NCBI GenBank assembly: GCA_016707285.1
Contig: JADJIA010000001.1
Coordinates: 744,001 to 808,000 of the forward strand
Direction: 5' to 3'
DNA: 64,000 bases
From: Ignavibacteriales bacterium
GTDB taxonomy: Bacteria; Bacteroidota; Ignavibacteria; Ignavibacteriales; Ignavibacteriaceae
Part shown: positions 1 to 9,492 of the stretch, piece by piece
Numbering within the stretch: the stretch's first letter is position 1
Layout of the letters: the number at the start of each line of letters is the position of its first letter
Notes under the pieces: generated by a model
What the model was told of the DNA's origin: nothing
Database searches by the model: none
The model's input: the letters and a program-made list of their open reading frames with translations, nothing else
Translations under genes and position numbers: made by a program

Positions 1-28
1 CTTCTCCCGGCACTTAATAGTTTTCAGA

Positions 29-382
29 TTAAAAGAAAAACTGTTCTAAAACAATTTTTCCGTCTTTCACCTGATAAACACAAACCTCTTCCATATTCAT
101 TCTTGAGCCGTCTTTCAGGGTGCAATCAACACCCATGGTAACAGCAAAATGAGATCCGGCAATTATAGGATCACCAACATATGAACCATGGAATTCCTGA
201 ATCATTTCATTCCATTCTTTCCCCTTTGCAAGGATTGCTTCCATTCCTTTCACTTCTCTGACCGGAGCACCTTCGCCTTCGATGCTTACGCAATCAGGAG
301 AGTATAATTCGTTGTAACATGTTGCATAGTCCCCTGCTTTGCAGAGATCAACTAATTTGTGAGCAATTTCTTGAACTGTCAT
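29..382 (-). CDS. SnoaL-like / NTF2-fold protein
   Basis: A 117-residue protein with no signal peptide. Its length and pattern fit the SnoaL-like NTF2 fold: an N-terminal helix pair (LVDLCKAGDYATCYNELYSP), then strands with acidic and aromatic residues, a central VTMGVDCTLKDG strand and a C-terminal strand ending QFFF. Members of this fold are cytoplasmic small-molecule-binding proteins or isomerases with very diverse substrates, so no reaction can be assigned. It stands alone, divergent from the outer-membrane receptor gene that starts at 560. The family call is by fold resemblance; the function is unknown. Confidence 0.7.
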   Translation of the reverse strand: MTVQEIAHKLVDLCKAGDYATCYNELYSPDCVSIEGEGAPVREVKGMEAILAKGKEWNEMIQEFHGSYVGDPIIAGSHFAVTMGVDCTLKDGSRMNMEEVCVYQVKDGKIVLEQFFF

Positions 383-559
383 CTTTTAACTTTCTTTTGT
401 TGAATTAAATAGTAAAATTATGATTAATCAAAATAATAATGACGATGGGATAATCACTTTTTTCTTTGTTGGATGGTCATATAAAATGATAAAACAATTA
501 AACTTGTTTCTCTTTATATTTGTCAAATAAAAGTAACAGTTTAAACTTTCCGGTAATTT

Positions 560-3376
560 ATGACATTCAAAAATCTCTCCAAAATATTATTCCTCCTGCT
601 CTTTGTTTCTGGATCAGGTTATTCGCAAAATTTTAGCCTTAAAGGGTCGATTATTGATTCCACAGATGGCTCAGGTCTTCCGGGAGCAAGCATTTCCCTT
701 GTTCCTGTAAGAGGTGATCTAAAAACTCTCAACATGCTCTCAGGTTTGAATGGTGAGTTCGAGTTTAAATTATCGGCTCCCGGCAGGTATCTCCTTGGTA
801 TTACTTTCCTCGGTTACCTTGATTTTGTTGACAGTGTCAGAGTAACAAGGAACCAGCCTTCAGTTGATCTCGGCAAAATCAAATTAAAAAGATCGTCGGT
901 TCAGATGAAGGAGGTGGATATTACCGGAACTGCGATTCCAACTTCACAAAGCGAAGATACTTTAAGTTTTGCCGCAAAGGGATATAAAACAAATCCTGAT
1001 GCAACCGCAGAAGACCTGATTACAAAATTACCCGGCGTTCAGCAGGAACAGGGAAGTCTAAAAGCACAAGGTGAAGAAGTTAAAGAAGTATTGGTGGATG
1101 GACAACCATTTTTTGGGGAGGACCCAACGGTGACACTCAAAAACCTTCCTGCCGATTTGATCGAAAAAATCGAAATATTTGACAAACTTAGCGATCAGGC
1201 TCGATTTACAGGATTTGATGATGGGCAAACATCAAAAACCATCAACATCGTAACCAAAAGAGATAGAAGAAACGGTCAGTTTGGAAAACTTTATGGAGGT
1301 TATGGTTCCACGGAAAAATTTCAGAGTGGTGGTGTAATCAATTTCTTTGGTGAAGGAAGAAGAGTGAGTCTTCTTGGAATGGCAAATAATGTGAACCAAC
1401 AAAACTTTTCACAGCAGGACCTGCTCGGTATTTCACAGGGAGGTGGAAGTGGTGGCCAAAGAGGTGGATTCCAGGGAAGAGGTGGAGGTCATGGTGGCGG
1501 ACGCGGCGGCAATGTTGCAAACAATTTCCTTATTGGTGCGATGGAAGGAAATACAAAGACATATTCATTTGGACTTAATTACCAGGAAAACTGGGGAAAA
1601 GTGGCAAGCCTGACCGGAAGTTATTTTTTCAACCACTTGAACAATAATAATGTGCAAACCATCGATCGTGACTATTATTCCACTCCCGGAGGTTTACAAA
1701 AATATACCGAGTCTTCCCTTTCAAACTCAAAAAACTTCAACCATCGACTTAATATGCGATTTGAATACAATATCGATTCGATGAATATGCTCATGGTGAG
1801 ACCCCGACTTAGCTTTCAGACGAGCGAATCAGGCAATTCATATCTTGGCGTCAGCTCTTTTGGTAACTCTTTAAACAGAGTGAATTCCACCGATAACCTG
1901 TCTGGCTCTGATGGAAACGGCTACAATTTTAACAATGAATTGATTTTTCGCAGACGATTTGAAACTCAAGGAAGAAGTATCTCTTTAACTTTAAATAATG
2001 GATTAAGCAGAAATAATATCGATCGTAATCAGTATTCGATCAATCGATATGTAGCCGGGAATGGCTCTTCAACCACTGACACCATTGACCAAAAAGGAGA
2101 TAATTTAGCAAAGGGTTATAACTACTCTGCGCAAATTGTTTACACAGAACCGATAGGATCGGGACAGCTGCAATTTAATCTGAATGCCGGTCTTTCAAAT
2201 AACTTCAGCGACAGAGAAACCTGGAATTATAACAGCTTTTCAAGTTATTATGATCTGCTTGACTCAATTTCCACAAACAAGTATGACAATGACTATTATA
2301 CATACCGGGGTGGAATTGGATACCGGCTAAGAGAGGAAGAGATATCTCTGAATCTGAGCATTAATTACCAAATATCTCAATTGAACGGCAGTCAATCATT
2401 CCCGTCGAATCTTCTTACTGAAAAAAGCTTTTACAATTTTTTACCATCACTTCGGTTCAATTACAAAATTTCCGATTCACAAAATTTCCGCGTCTTTTAT
2501 AATACCAATGTGAATTCACCGTCAATTACACAACTACAGAACTATTATGATGTCACAAATCCCCTTTTTATAAGAGCAGGAAATCCCGATCTGAAACAGG
2601 AATTTTCTCACAGAATGTCCACTCAGTATGTAACCACCGATAAGACCACGGGTGCGAACCTGTTTTTGATGCTTTTTTATCAAATTACAAACGATTATGT
2701 TGGCAGTTCCTCGTTTACAGCTGTTAATGATACATCCATTGCTCCGGGTGTTCTGCTTAAAAGAGGATCACAATTTTCGTATTCAAAAAACTTCGATCAG
2801 AGTAAAATTCTCAGAACGATGTTTAGTGGCGGGCTTCCTGTCCCATTCATCAAAAGCAATATTTCGTTGAATGCCGGATTTTCATACCAGACAATACCTT
2901 CTGAATATCAATCGATTACTTCGGAATCAATGGTTTATGCATTCAATCAGGGAATCACGGTTGCAAGTAATATCAGTGAGGATATCGATTTTAAGGTGAC
3001 TTACACTCCATCATATTACATTTCAAAAAACGAAAGTCTTCCCGATACGGACGACGAATACTGGGTTCATTCTTTAACAGGCGGGTTTTTTCTTAATGTG
3101 TTTGATTTGTTTTTTCTTAGGAGTGATTATGCACTCTACAAAACCGCAGGCATTGTTAATAACGGAGATGTAACTTACAGCCTCTGGAATGCAGGTATTG
3201 GAGTTAAGTTTTTGGAGAATAATGCCGCAGAACTAAGATTGGATGTCTTTGATATTCTCGATCAAAACAATAGCTTTGTAAGAACAGCAACTGATATCTA
3301 CATCGAAAATAAAACAACACAGGTTCTTAAACAATATTTTATGTTGACTTTCACATACAATCTAAAAGCTTTTTAA
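560..3376 (+). CDS. TonB-dependent receptor-like outer-membrane beta-barrel protein
   Basis: The protein has 938 residues and a signal peptide (residues 1-23, ending SGYSQ). A carboxypeptidase-regulatory-like beta-sandwich follows (about 25-110, with GSIIDSTDGSGLPGASISL), then a plug-like segment (about 130-220, with LITKLPGVQ and VLVDGQPFFGEDP), and a long C-terminal beta-barrel rich in aromatic and Asn residues. This is the architecture of the SusC-like / OMP_b-brl_3 family of outer-membrane proteins. A very Gly/Arg-rich insert lies at residues 292-317. No SusD partner is adjacent, so the substrate is unknown. A TATATTTG box at 515-522 could be its -7 element, but no clear -33 partner was found. 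Confidence 0.85.
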   Translation: MTFKNLSKILFLLLFVSGSGYSQNFSLKGSIIDSTDGSGLPGASISLVPVRGDLKTLNMLSGLNGEFEFKLSAPGRYLLGITFLGYLDFVDSVRVTRNQPSVDLGKIKLKRSSVQMKEVDITGTAIPTSQSEDTLSFAAKGYKTNPDATAEDLITKLPGVQQEQGSLKAQGEEVKEVLVDGQPFFGEDPTVTLKNLPADLIEKIEIFDKLSDQARFTGFDDGQTSKTINIVTKRDRRNGQFGKLYGGYGSTEKFQSGGVINFFGEGRRVSLLGMANNVNQQNFSQQDLLGISQGGGSGGQRGGFQGRGGGHGGGRGGNVANNFLIGAMEGNTKTYSFGLNYQENWGKVASLTGSYFFNHLNNNNVQTIDRDYYSTPGGLQKYTESSLSNSKNFNHRLNMRFEYNIDSMNMLMVRPRLSFQTSESGNSYLGVSSFGNSLNRVNSTDNLSGSDGNGYNFNNELIFRRRFETQGRSISLTLNNGLSRNNIDRNQYSINRYVAGNGSSTTDTIDQKGDNLAKGYNYSAQIVYTEPIGSGQLQFNLNAGLSNNFSDRETWNYNSFSSYYDLLDSISTNKYDNDYYTYRGGIGYRLREEEISLNLSINYQISQLNGSQSFPSNLLTEKSFYNFLPSLRFNYKISDSQNFRVFYNTNVNSPSITQLQNYYDVTNPLFIRAGNPDLKQEFSHRMSTQYVTTDKTTGANLFLMLFYQITNDYVGSSSFTAVNDTSIAPGVLLKRGSQFSYSKNFDQSKILRTMFSGGLPVPFIKSNISLNAGFSYQTIPSEYQSITSESMVYAFNQGITVASNISEDIDFKVTYTPSYYISKNESLPDTDDEYWVHSLTGGFFLNVFDLFFLRSDYALYKTAGIVNNGDVTYSLWNAGIGVKFLENNAAELRLDVFDILDQNNSFVRTATDIYIENKTTQVLKQYFMLTFTYNLKAF

Positions 3377-3396
3377 TCTTCTCGATAATTTAAACC

Positions 3397-3426
3397 AATC
3401 TTCATGGGGTTACCCCCATGAAGATT
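3397..3426. terminator. Perfect hairpin between convergent genes
   Basis: The arms AATCTTCATGGGG and CCCCATGAAGATT form a perfect 13-bp stem around a four-base loop. It sits exactly between the stop codons of two convergent genes, so a bidirectional intrinsic terminator is likely. The flanking T tract is weak. Confidence 0.6.
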
Positions 3427-4692
3427 CTATTTTATCAAAACCATCTTTTTTACCACCCGGTATTCACCGTATTTTAGCTCATAAAAATAGACTCCACCCG
3501 GCATTCCTGAAGCATCAAAAGTTACCTGATGATTTCCCGGTTCCATTGATTGATTCAACAATGTTGCAACCTTTTCACCTGTCGAATTATAAACATCCAT
3601 CACTACATTACCGGTCACACCCGATACTGAATTTTCTTCAGGTATATTAAACAGGATTACCGTCGAAGGATTAAAGGGATTGGGATAGTTCTGTTTTAGT
3701 GAAAATTCCATGGGTCTAACATCCGGTTCTTTGATATCCGTGAGGGTGTCCGATTTGTAGTATAATCCGTCCAGCCTCCCCACCCAGATTTTCCCGCCAC
3801 AAATTGTCATTGAAAGAGCTATTGATCCCGATTGCATATCCTCCCTCGACCATGAAATTCCGGAATTGGAAGAGTGCATAATATAAAACCTGGCTGCCTT
3901 TGAAAGTGTTACAACGATATTGTTTCCACTAACCACAATGTCACTTTTCTCGATCAATCCCACCCCGGGAGAGTATTTCAACCAGGTGTTTCCACTGTCG
4001 CTGCTCCTGTAAATACCAATATTTGAAGTAGCTATAATTCCACCGGAATACTTTTCAAACGCCAACATTCCATTGGCTTCCCCTGTGAACCAGTCAAATG
4101 GAATTTCCTCCCAAACAGTGGTATTTTTTCGATTCCTGTAATAGTACGCATTTACCCCTCCTCCGGCATAAAGGTCACCATCAACATTTTTTAAACTGTA
4201 GATGGACCAGGATGTATTCCAGGGAATCCCTTCAGAAAAATGACTCCACGATCCGGGAGTTGTGAGCGAATTTTTGTAAACACCACCACCGATTGTTGCC
4301 ACAAATATTTCATCACCCCTAAGAGCAAACGCCCTTATTTCCATCGCCCCAGGATTTGTTAAACCCGCTGATCTTTGGTGCCATTCACCCCCCATGTTTG
4401 AAGTGAAAAAAACTCCTTTAAGTGCTGTTCCAATGTAGATTCCCCCTTGAACCGGCTGAATTGCATTAATTCCATATTCAACACCGGGAACGGGAGAACT
4501 CTGATCCCAATTATTTCCTCCATCAAAACTGTAGTATAATACACTGTCGCCACCGGCAATCAAAGTATCACCTGATGACCATAACGACCAGATTGATGTG
4601 CTTGAAGCCAGATCTAATTTTGTCCATTGGGCTGTGACGGGAAGACTAAATACTGTTATAAATAATGCGATTAGAAAAATGTTTGAACGCAA
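3427..4692 (-). CDS. Secreted Asp-box propeller protein with T9SS sorting domain
   Basis: The protein has 421 residues with a signal peptide (residues 1-21, ending PVTAQ). The body carries repeated Asp-box motifs (S-x-D-x-G-x-x-W type): SFDGGNNWDQ, TSNMGGEWHQ, SSDSGNTWLK and SSNSGISWSR. These are typical of sialidase/BNR or YCF48-like beta-propellers. The last 85 residues are a classic type A sorting domain, opening with FSLKQNYPNPFNPSTVI and closing with VYFYELKYGEYRVVKKMVLIK-type strands. The protein should be exported by Sec, crossed through the T9SS and anchored or released at the surface. No catalytic residues could be recognised, so a binding or structural role is as likely as an enzymatic one. 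Confidence 0.85.
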   Translation of the reverse strand: MRSNIFLIALFITVFSLPVTAQWTKLDLASSTSIWSLWSSGDTLIAGGDSVLYYSFDGGNNWDQSSPVPGVEYGINAIQPVQGGIYIGTALKGVFFTSNMGGEWHQRSAGLTNPGAMEIRAFALRGDEIFVATIGGGVYKNSLTTPGSWSHFSEGIPWNTSWSIYSLKNVDGDLYAGGGVNAYYYRNRKNTTVWEEIPFDWFTGEANGMLAFEKYSGGIIATSNIGIYRSSDSGNTWLKYSPGVGLIEKSDIVVSGNNIVVTLSKAARFYIMHSSNSGISWSREDMQSGSIALSMTICGGKIWVGRLDGLYYKSDTLTDIKEPDVRPMEFSLKQNYPNPFNPSTVILFNIPEENSVSGVTGNVVMDVYNSTGEKVATLLNQSMEPGNHQVTFDASGMPGGVYFYELKYGEYRVVKKMVLIK

Positions 4693-4796
4693 ATGAAAAA
4701 CTCCAAAATTTATGATGCCTAAAATAAGTTCCCGTAAATTCTGATGCAGTTGAATATTTAACTTCGGTTAATTAAAGTGACAAATGGTCACAATTA

Positions 4797-4825
4797 TTGG
4801 ATAAAGCAAGAGATTATTATCTTTG
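4797..4825 (+). promoter_or_regulatory. Bacteroidota-type promoter upstream of crcB
   Basis: TTG at 4797-4799 and TATCTTTG at 4818-4825 are separated by 18 bases. This matches the Bacteroidota TTG / TAnnTTTG promoter pattern, about 60 bases upstream of the crcB start. No fluoride-riboswitch-like sequence was recognised in the leader. Confidence 0.4.
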
Positions 4826-4885
4826 TAAGTCTGATTAAATTTAATCAAACAAAACAGACAGAATATCCATTAAATAAACGCAAAC

Positions 4886-5263
4886 ATGCTCAGTTATTTT
4901 GCAGTAGCCATCGGATCCGCTATCGGCGGAACCCTCCGTTTTTGGTTGTCAAACTTTGTTTACGAATTCCTTCCCCCAACTTTCCCCTTCGGCACCCTTT
5001 CTGTTAATGTATTAGGAAGTTTTTTAATTGGCATCATAATGTTTGGTCTCGACGACCGGGGTTTGATAAGTCATGAAATGCGACTCTTTCTAACGGTTGG
5101 TGTTTGTGGTGGCTTCACAACATTTTCAACATTTTCGCTCGAAACCATTAATCTGCTAAAAAGTTCAGAATATACAATGGCATTCATCAACATTGGTGTC
5201 AGTGTTGTGTTGTGCCTTGCCGCAACATTTCTTGCCTGGCTTTTATCTGCTCAAAGAGGATGA
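4886..5263 (+). CDS. crcB: Fluoride ion channel CrcB (Fluc)
   Basis: A 125-residue protein with four hydrophobic helices and the family signature GVCGGFTTFSTFSLE (residues 72-86), which includes the conserved Phe and Thr residues of the fluoride pathway. The N-terminal IGSAIGGTLRFW segment and the LSVNVLGSFLIG helix are also characteristic. Fluc channels form dual-topology dimers in the inner membrane and let fluoride leave the cell. The next gene starts two bases after the stop and encodes a DUF190 protein, a pairing often seen in fluoride-resistance loci. Confidence 0.95.
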   Translation: MLSYFAVAIGSAIGGTLRFWLSNFVYEFLPPTFPFGTLSVNVLGSFLIGIIMFGLDDRGLISHEMRLFLTVGVCGGFTTFSTFSLETINLLKSSEYTMAFINIGVSVVLCLAATFLAWLLSAQRG

Positions 5264-5264
5264 T

Positions 5265-5615
5265 ATGAACATTCAACGAGAAGCCAAACTTTTGAGGATA
5301 TTTGTTGGAGAATCTGACAAACATCACTTAATACCGGTGTACGAAAAAATTGTTCTTGCTGCCCGGGAACACGGGCTTGCAGGAGCAACTGTTTTTAAGG
5401 GAATTATGAGTTTTGGTGGGAGTAGTAGAATCCACACCAACAAAATTCTACGTCTATCTGAAGACTTGCCGCTTATTATTGAAATAGTTGATGAGATTGA
5501 AAAAATTGAAAAATTCCTTCCATTTGTAGATCAGTTATTTACTGATGCCAACTGTGGCGGATTAATAACAATCGAAAAAGCCGATGTCATCAAATACACA
5601 ACCGGAAAAAATTAA
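5265..5615 (+). CDS. DUF190 family protein, CrcB-associated
   Basis: A 116-residue cytoplasmic protein of the DUF190 family, with ExxxLxIFVGESDKH at the N terminus and LAAREHGLAGATVFKGIMSFG in the middle, a PII-like ferredoxin fold. The ATG at 5265 is preferred because it follows the crcB stop by one base, has AAAGAGGA just upstream and begins the conserved domain. The longer frame from 5193 lies inside crcB. Co-transcription with crcB suggests a regulatory or accessory part in fluoride handling, but the biochemical role of the family is not established. Confidence 0.88.
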   Translation: MNIQREAKLLRIFVGESDKHHLIPVYEKIVLAAREHGLAGATVFKGIMSFGGSSRIHTNKILRLSEDLPLIIEIVDEIEKIEKFLPFVDQLFTDANCGGLITIEKADVIKYTTGKN

Positions 5616-5639
5616 CTTTCACCAAACCAAACCCATACC

Positions 5640-7865
5640 ATGAAAACAAAAACCATTTTTCATCTGTTTATCCTTCTTTCCGCAATTTTCACAGCCTCAA
5701 TCCACTCACAAACAAAATCATATGAAAAACAGATCGATTCCGTGTTATCATTAATGACTTTGGAAGAGAAGGCCGGACAACTCCATCAGGTATCACTCTC
5801 GTGGGCGACAGGCCCGGCTTCACCCGAAGGTGACAAACTGAAGGATATCAAAGAAGGAAAAATCGGATCGGTTTTTAACATCCGGGGAAGTGAAAAAGTA
5901 AGAGCCCTGCAGGAACTCGCTCTACAGTCGCGACTAAAAATTCCGCTGCTTTTTGGGCTTGATGTGATCCATGGATTTAAAACTACATTCCCGATCCCCC
6001 TCGCTGAATCTGCAAGCTGGGATTTGGAGGCTATCGAACTCGCTGCCCGGGTCGCCGCAGTTGAAGCTTCTGCATCCGGATTAAACTGGACATTTGCTCC
6101 GATGGTGGATATTGCCAGAGACCCAAGATGGGGCAGGATTATGGAAGGAGCAGGTGAAGACACATATCTCGGCTCTTTGATCGCTGCTGCCCGCGTTAAA
6201 GGTTTTCAGGGCAAAGGTTTTGGAAGTGTTGATGCTGTTATGGCATGTGCCAAACACTATGCTGCTTATGGAGCTGCAACGGGTGGCAGGGACTACAATT
6301 CAGTTGACATGAGTGAAAGGATGCTTCGTGAAATTTACTTGCCTCCATTCAAGGCAGCAGCAGTGGCGGGAGCGGCAACATTTATGAACAGTTTCAACGA
6401 TCTTAACGGTGTGCCTGCTTCGGGAAGTGCTTTCCTGATGAGAAATATTTTAAAAGGAGAATGGAATTTTAACGGGTTTGTTGTGAGCGACTGGGCTTCC
6501 ATCCGCGAAATGATCCCTCATGGCTTTGCCGAAAATGATCGTGACGCCGCTAAACTTGCATTAAATGCCGGAAGTGATATGGATATGGAAGGTTACTGCT
6601 ACAGAGACAATTTAAAAGACCTCGTTGAAAAAGGTGAAGTTTCTCTTTCCAATTTGGATGACGCTGTAAGACGGGTTTTAAGAAAAAAGTTTGAAATGGG
6701 GCTGTTTGAAGACCCGTTCCGATTTACCGACCCGGTGAGAGAAGAAAAAGCGATGAACAACCCGGAGCACAGAAAAGCCGCAAGAGATATGGCGCGGAAA
6801 AGTATCGTGCTTCTTAAAAACGATGATGAGTTATTGCCGTTAAAAAACGGACAAAAAATTGCTTTAATCGGACCTCTTGCAAAATCAGAGGATGATATGC
6901 TAGGGGGCTGGGCTGTTGGTTGGGACGACAATAGTGATGTGGTGTCTCAATTTGAGGGATTCGAAATTCGATTTGGCAAACAAAATCTTCTCTATTCCAA
7001 AGGATGTGGAGTATCAGATCCCTCAAAAGATGGTTTTGAAGATGCAATAAAAACTGCGAAAGCGGCAGATGTTGTTGTGTTGTCAATTGGTGAAAGCCGT
7101 TCGATGAATGGCGAGGCTGCGAGCAGATCAAACCTTGGGCTTCCCGGAGTGCAGGAAGATCTCGTTAAAGAGATTATGGCTACGGGGAAACCTGTGGTTA
7201 TTCTCATTAATGCAGGCAGACCTTTGGTCTTTAATTGGGTTGCGGACAATGTCCCAACTATCGTTTACACATGGTGGTTGGGCAGTGAAGCAGGAAACGC
7301 AATCGCAGATGTGTTGAGTGGTGACTATAATCCTTCCGGGAAATTAACTGTCAGTTTCCCACGCAATGAGGGACAAATTCCAATATATTACAACCATTTT
7401 AACACGGGAAGACCATCAATGCAGGATATTCCTTCAAAAGATTATCGCACCGGTTATATCGATCTGAAACAAAGTTCAAAATTCCCTTTCGGATATGGAC
7501 TCAGTTATACTTCCTTTGACTATTCAAATCTGGTATTTTCATCTGATAGATTATCAAAAGACGGCGTTATTGATGTCACTTTAACTGTAAAAAACAGCGG
7601 TGATTTTGATGGTGAAGAAGTGGTTCAACTCTATATCCGCGATCTTGTTGCTTCGCTTGTGAGACCCGTTAAAGAATTAAAGGATTTTAAAAAAATATCT
7701 CTTAAATCTGGTGAATCAAAAAAAGTAACTTTCAAGGTTGATAAAGAGAAACTCTCTTTTTACAATGAAAAGCTGGATTGGGTTGCGGAGGAAGGTAAGT
7801 TTGATATTATGATAGGTTCCTCATCAGCCGATATCAGACTTAAAGGTACAATTGTTTATGAGTGA
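5640..7865 (+). CDS. bglX: Glycoside hydrolase family 3 beta-glucosidase (BglX-like)
   Basis: The protein has 741 residues with a signal peptide (about 1-23, ending ASIHSQ), so it is periplasmic or secreted. It shows the full GH3 layout: an N-terminal TIM barrel with PLLFGLDVIHGF, FAPMVDIARDPRWGR and CAKHYAAYGA, the catalytic nucleophile in GFVVSDWAS (Asp284), a GH3 C-terminal alpha/beta sandwich (about 390-610), and a fibronectin-III-like tail (about 660-740). It should remove non-reducing beta-D-glucose residues from oligosaccharides. The length and domain set are normal for BglX. It sits downstream of crcB-DUF190 with a 24-base gap, but no functional link is apparent. Confidence 0.95.
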   Translation: MKTKTIFHLFILLSAIFTASIHSQTKSYEKQIDSVLSLMTLEEKAGQLHQVSLSWATGPASPEGDKLKDIKEGKIGSVFNIRGSEKVRALQELALQSRLKIPLLFGLDVIHGFKTTFPIPLAESASWDLEAIELAARVAAVEASASGLNWTFAPMVDIARDPRWGRIMEGAGEDTYLGSLIAAARVKGFQGKGFGSVDAVMACAKHYAAYGAATGGRDYNSVDMSERMLREIYLPPFKAAAVAGAATFMNSFNDLNGVPASGSAFLMRNILKGEWNFNGFVVSDWASIREMIPHGFAENDRDAAKLALNAGSDMDMEGYCYRDNLKDLVEKGEVSLSNLDDAVRRVLRKKFEMGLFEDPFRFTDPVREEKAMNNPEHRKAARDMARKSIVLLKNDDELLPLKNGQKIALIGPLAKSEDDMLGGWAVGWDDNSDVVSQFEGFEIRFGKQNLLYSKGCGVSDPSKDGFEDAIKTAKAADVVVLSIGESRSMNGEAASRSNLGLPGVQEDLVKEIMATGKPVVILINAGRPLVFNWVADNVPTIVYTWWLGSEAGNAIADVLSGDYNPSGKLTVSFPRNEGQIPIYYNHFNTGRPSMQDIPSKDYRTGYIDLKQSSKFPFGYGLSYTSFDYSNLVFSSDRLSKDGVIDVTLTVKNSGDFDGEEVVQLYIRDLVASLVRPVKELKDFKKISLKSGESKKVTFKVDKEKLSFYNEKLDWVAEEGKFDIMIGSSSADIRLKGTIVYE

Positions 7866-7938
7866 CGCAGACAACTTTTATTTGTGATTATTCCAAAAAT
7901 GGTTCTCAAATAAAATTATTGTTTACAACAGACTTACA

Positions 7939-8415
7939 CTAAAACAAGGCAAGTCCCTTTAGTGCAAAAAATGTCATCATGGCTGCAAAAAGGAATGTTG
8001 CTATTGATGACCTCCAAAGTCGAGCCGGAGATTTGGTTTCGTCAGTAATGTATCTGTAAGTGTGCAACATTGCAGCCTGAAAGAGGTAGATTGCATAACC
8101 AAGCAGAATAACAGCCTGTGGAATCATGCCCCAGTTTGTGAATGAAGTGATAATTCCGATTACTCCAAATGCCAAATTGGCAAATCCCACCTCGAACATC
8201 CAGTCAGGACGATCTGTTTCCCAACCAAGTCGCAATGCGTCTGATTTGTGAAAAACCACATGCCTTATAAATGCCAAAATCCCCACAACTCCCACGGTTG
8301 TGGCGGTAACAATATGCAACGCCATCGGATTGTTTCCATCCGAAAGAAAATAGAATCCAAAAAATATCCCCACACTTCCAACCAACATACCTAAAAGATT
8401 TATGTACTTAGACAT
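7939..8415 (-). CDS. DUF6790-like integral membrane protein
   Basis: A 158-residue protein with four or five transmembrane helices: residues 7-27, 33-50, 72-95, 98-115 and 135-156. A conserved-looking loop contains LGWETDRPDWMFEVGFANLAFG. It resembles small bacterial membrane proteins grouped as DUF6790, whose function is unknown. The start lies 18 bases from the end of the next upstream gene, so it may be co-transcribed with the DUF2752 gene. Confidence 0.65.
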   Translation of the reverse strand: MSKYINLLGMLVGSVGIFFGFYFLSDGNNPMALHIVTATTVGVVGILAFIRHVVFHKSDALRLGWETDRPDWMFEVGFANLAFGVIGIITSFTNWGMIPQAVILLGYAIYLFQAAMLHTYRYITDETKSPARLWRSSIATFLFAAMMTFFALKGLALF

Positions 8416-8432
8416 ATACTATTTGAATCCAT

Positions 8433-8699
8433 CTACTTTTTGAAAAAACGCAAGTTTAATGATCTAAAATACTTAAATATTTCTACTAAAAAGAAAGGTG
8501 CGATCAGATAGATTAGGGGGTTTGTGTTCCATGCACTCAGAAAATCAAATTTCACGAGATGCACAGAAGCTCTTGTAATTCCACAGCCCGGACAAGTAAT
8601 ATCAAAAATTGATGAGAATAGACATGGTGGAAAAATATCCAACCCAAAGATCATCTGTATTCCGATGCCAACTGCAAAATACAAAACCAGAATGAGCAC
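8433..8699 (-). CDS. DUF2752 domain membrane protein
   Basis: An 88-residue protein with two hydrophobic helices flanking the DUF2752 signature CPGCGITRASVHL and the following AWNTNPLIYL segment. The paired cysteines suggest metal or redox chemistry, but the role of the family is unknown. The first usable start is GTG at 8699; the frame stays open further upstream without an ATG, so the N terminus is uncertain. It lies between the DUF6790-like and TM2 genes. Confidence 0.75.
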   Translation of the reverse strand: MLILVLYFAVGIGIQMIFGLDIFPPCLFSSIFDITCPGCGITRASVHLVKFDFLSAWNTNPLIYLIAPFFLVEIFKYFRSLNLRFFKK

Positions 8700-8794
8700 A
8701 GGAATATCTCTGATATAAGTCTTTTGCGAGGGTGATTTGATCTGAGTTTTAGATTGTAGAATATTAATTTTCTATTCCAAATAGTTTTAAAATG

Positions 8795-8823
8795 AAAAAA
8801 GGGCTGAAAAAGTTTCCAGCCCC
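8795..8823 (-). terminator. Intrinsic terminator of the TM2 gene
   Basis: The arms GGGCTG (8801) and CAGCCC (ending 8823) enclose a 10-base loop that can extend the pairing. On the minus strand the stem is followed by a T run. It lies eight bases past the stop of the TM2-domain gene. Confidence 0.7.
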
Positions 8824-8830
8824 CAAATAT

Positions 8831-9043
8831 TTAGCTCAGTTCTCTACCATCAGCCATTTTAAGACTTCCGGTGACAATCATGATGAGATCAATAATTGTC
8901 CAGATTCCACAACCACCAAGTGTGATAAGCATCAGCCACCAATTTGAGTGCCCCATCATCAAACGATGGATACCAAGCGAACCCGCGAATACACATATCA
9001 GGATCATCATTGTTTTTTGTTGAACAGGTTTTTGCTCTGCCAT
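8831..9043 (-). CDS. TM2 domain-containing protein
   Basis: A 70-residue protein with a short polar N terminus (AEQKPVQQK) and two hydrophobic helices joined by a tight turn: a first helix ending GSLGIHRLMMG and a second containing WTIIDLIMIVTG. This is the complete TM2 domain, with the typical G-x-x-G-x-H/D-R-F/L and W-x-x-x-D-x-x motifs. The function of stand-alone bacterial TM2 proteins is not known. It is monocistronic, with its own terminator. Confidence 0.85.
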   Translation of the reverse strand: MAEQKPVQQKTMMILICVFAGSLGIHRLMMGHSNWWLMLITLGGCGIWTIIDLIMIVTGSLKMADGRELS

Positions 9044-9492
9044 AGTGCTTCCTTTTTATTGTTCCTAATCGTAAGGCTTTTCGGTACGCCCCGTTTTTTA
9101 AAGTGGGTTCTGGACTCCACATGGATTTATTAAAATGAATTATTTCCATAATTAAACCATCGCCTGGTAGTTAAAAGCGAATGGAAATGACATATTTTGG
9201 ATATCTGAACAAAATGAATCTTCTACATTACCGGCGAAAAAGTTGAATTGGTAAGGAGCCCGGTAAAACTTAGGAATGGAAATTTTAGTGAATTACAATT
9301 ACGATTAACTATTATTAAACTATTAGACGAAATTAAGTTTTTTTTTGATCACTACCAAATATAAATTCAATAAAATCATTAAAAAAAGTTATTATTAATT
9401 TTTAGTATTATGCGATCTATAGTTGAATATGTATTTCGATGCTCATATTTCAAATAAAGATGTATTTAGATTGGATTGTGATGTGTAAAGCT
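9044..9492. other. AT-rich intergenic region
   Basis: About 450 bases between two minus-strand genes. It is strongly AT-rich from about 9280 onward. No RNA gene, repeat or coding frame could be supported. It presumably holds the TM2 gene promoter. Confidence 0.5.

Noticed and set aside
4740..4885. Fluoride riboswitch before crcB
   Set aside because: The leader lacks the GG..GATGG-type core and pseudoknot sequence of that class; only a promoter-like pair was seen.
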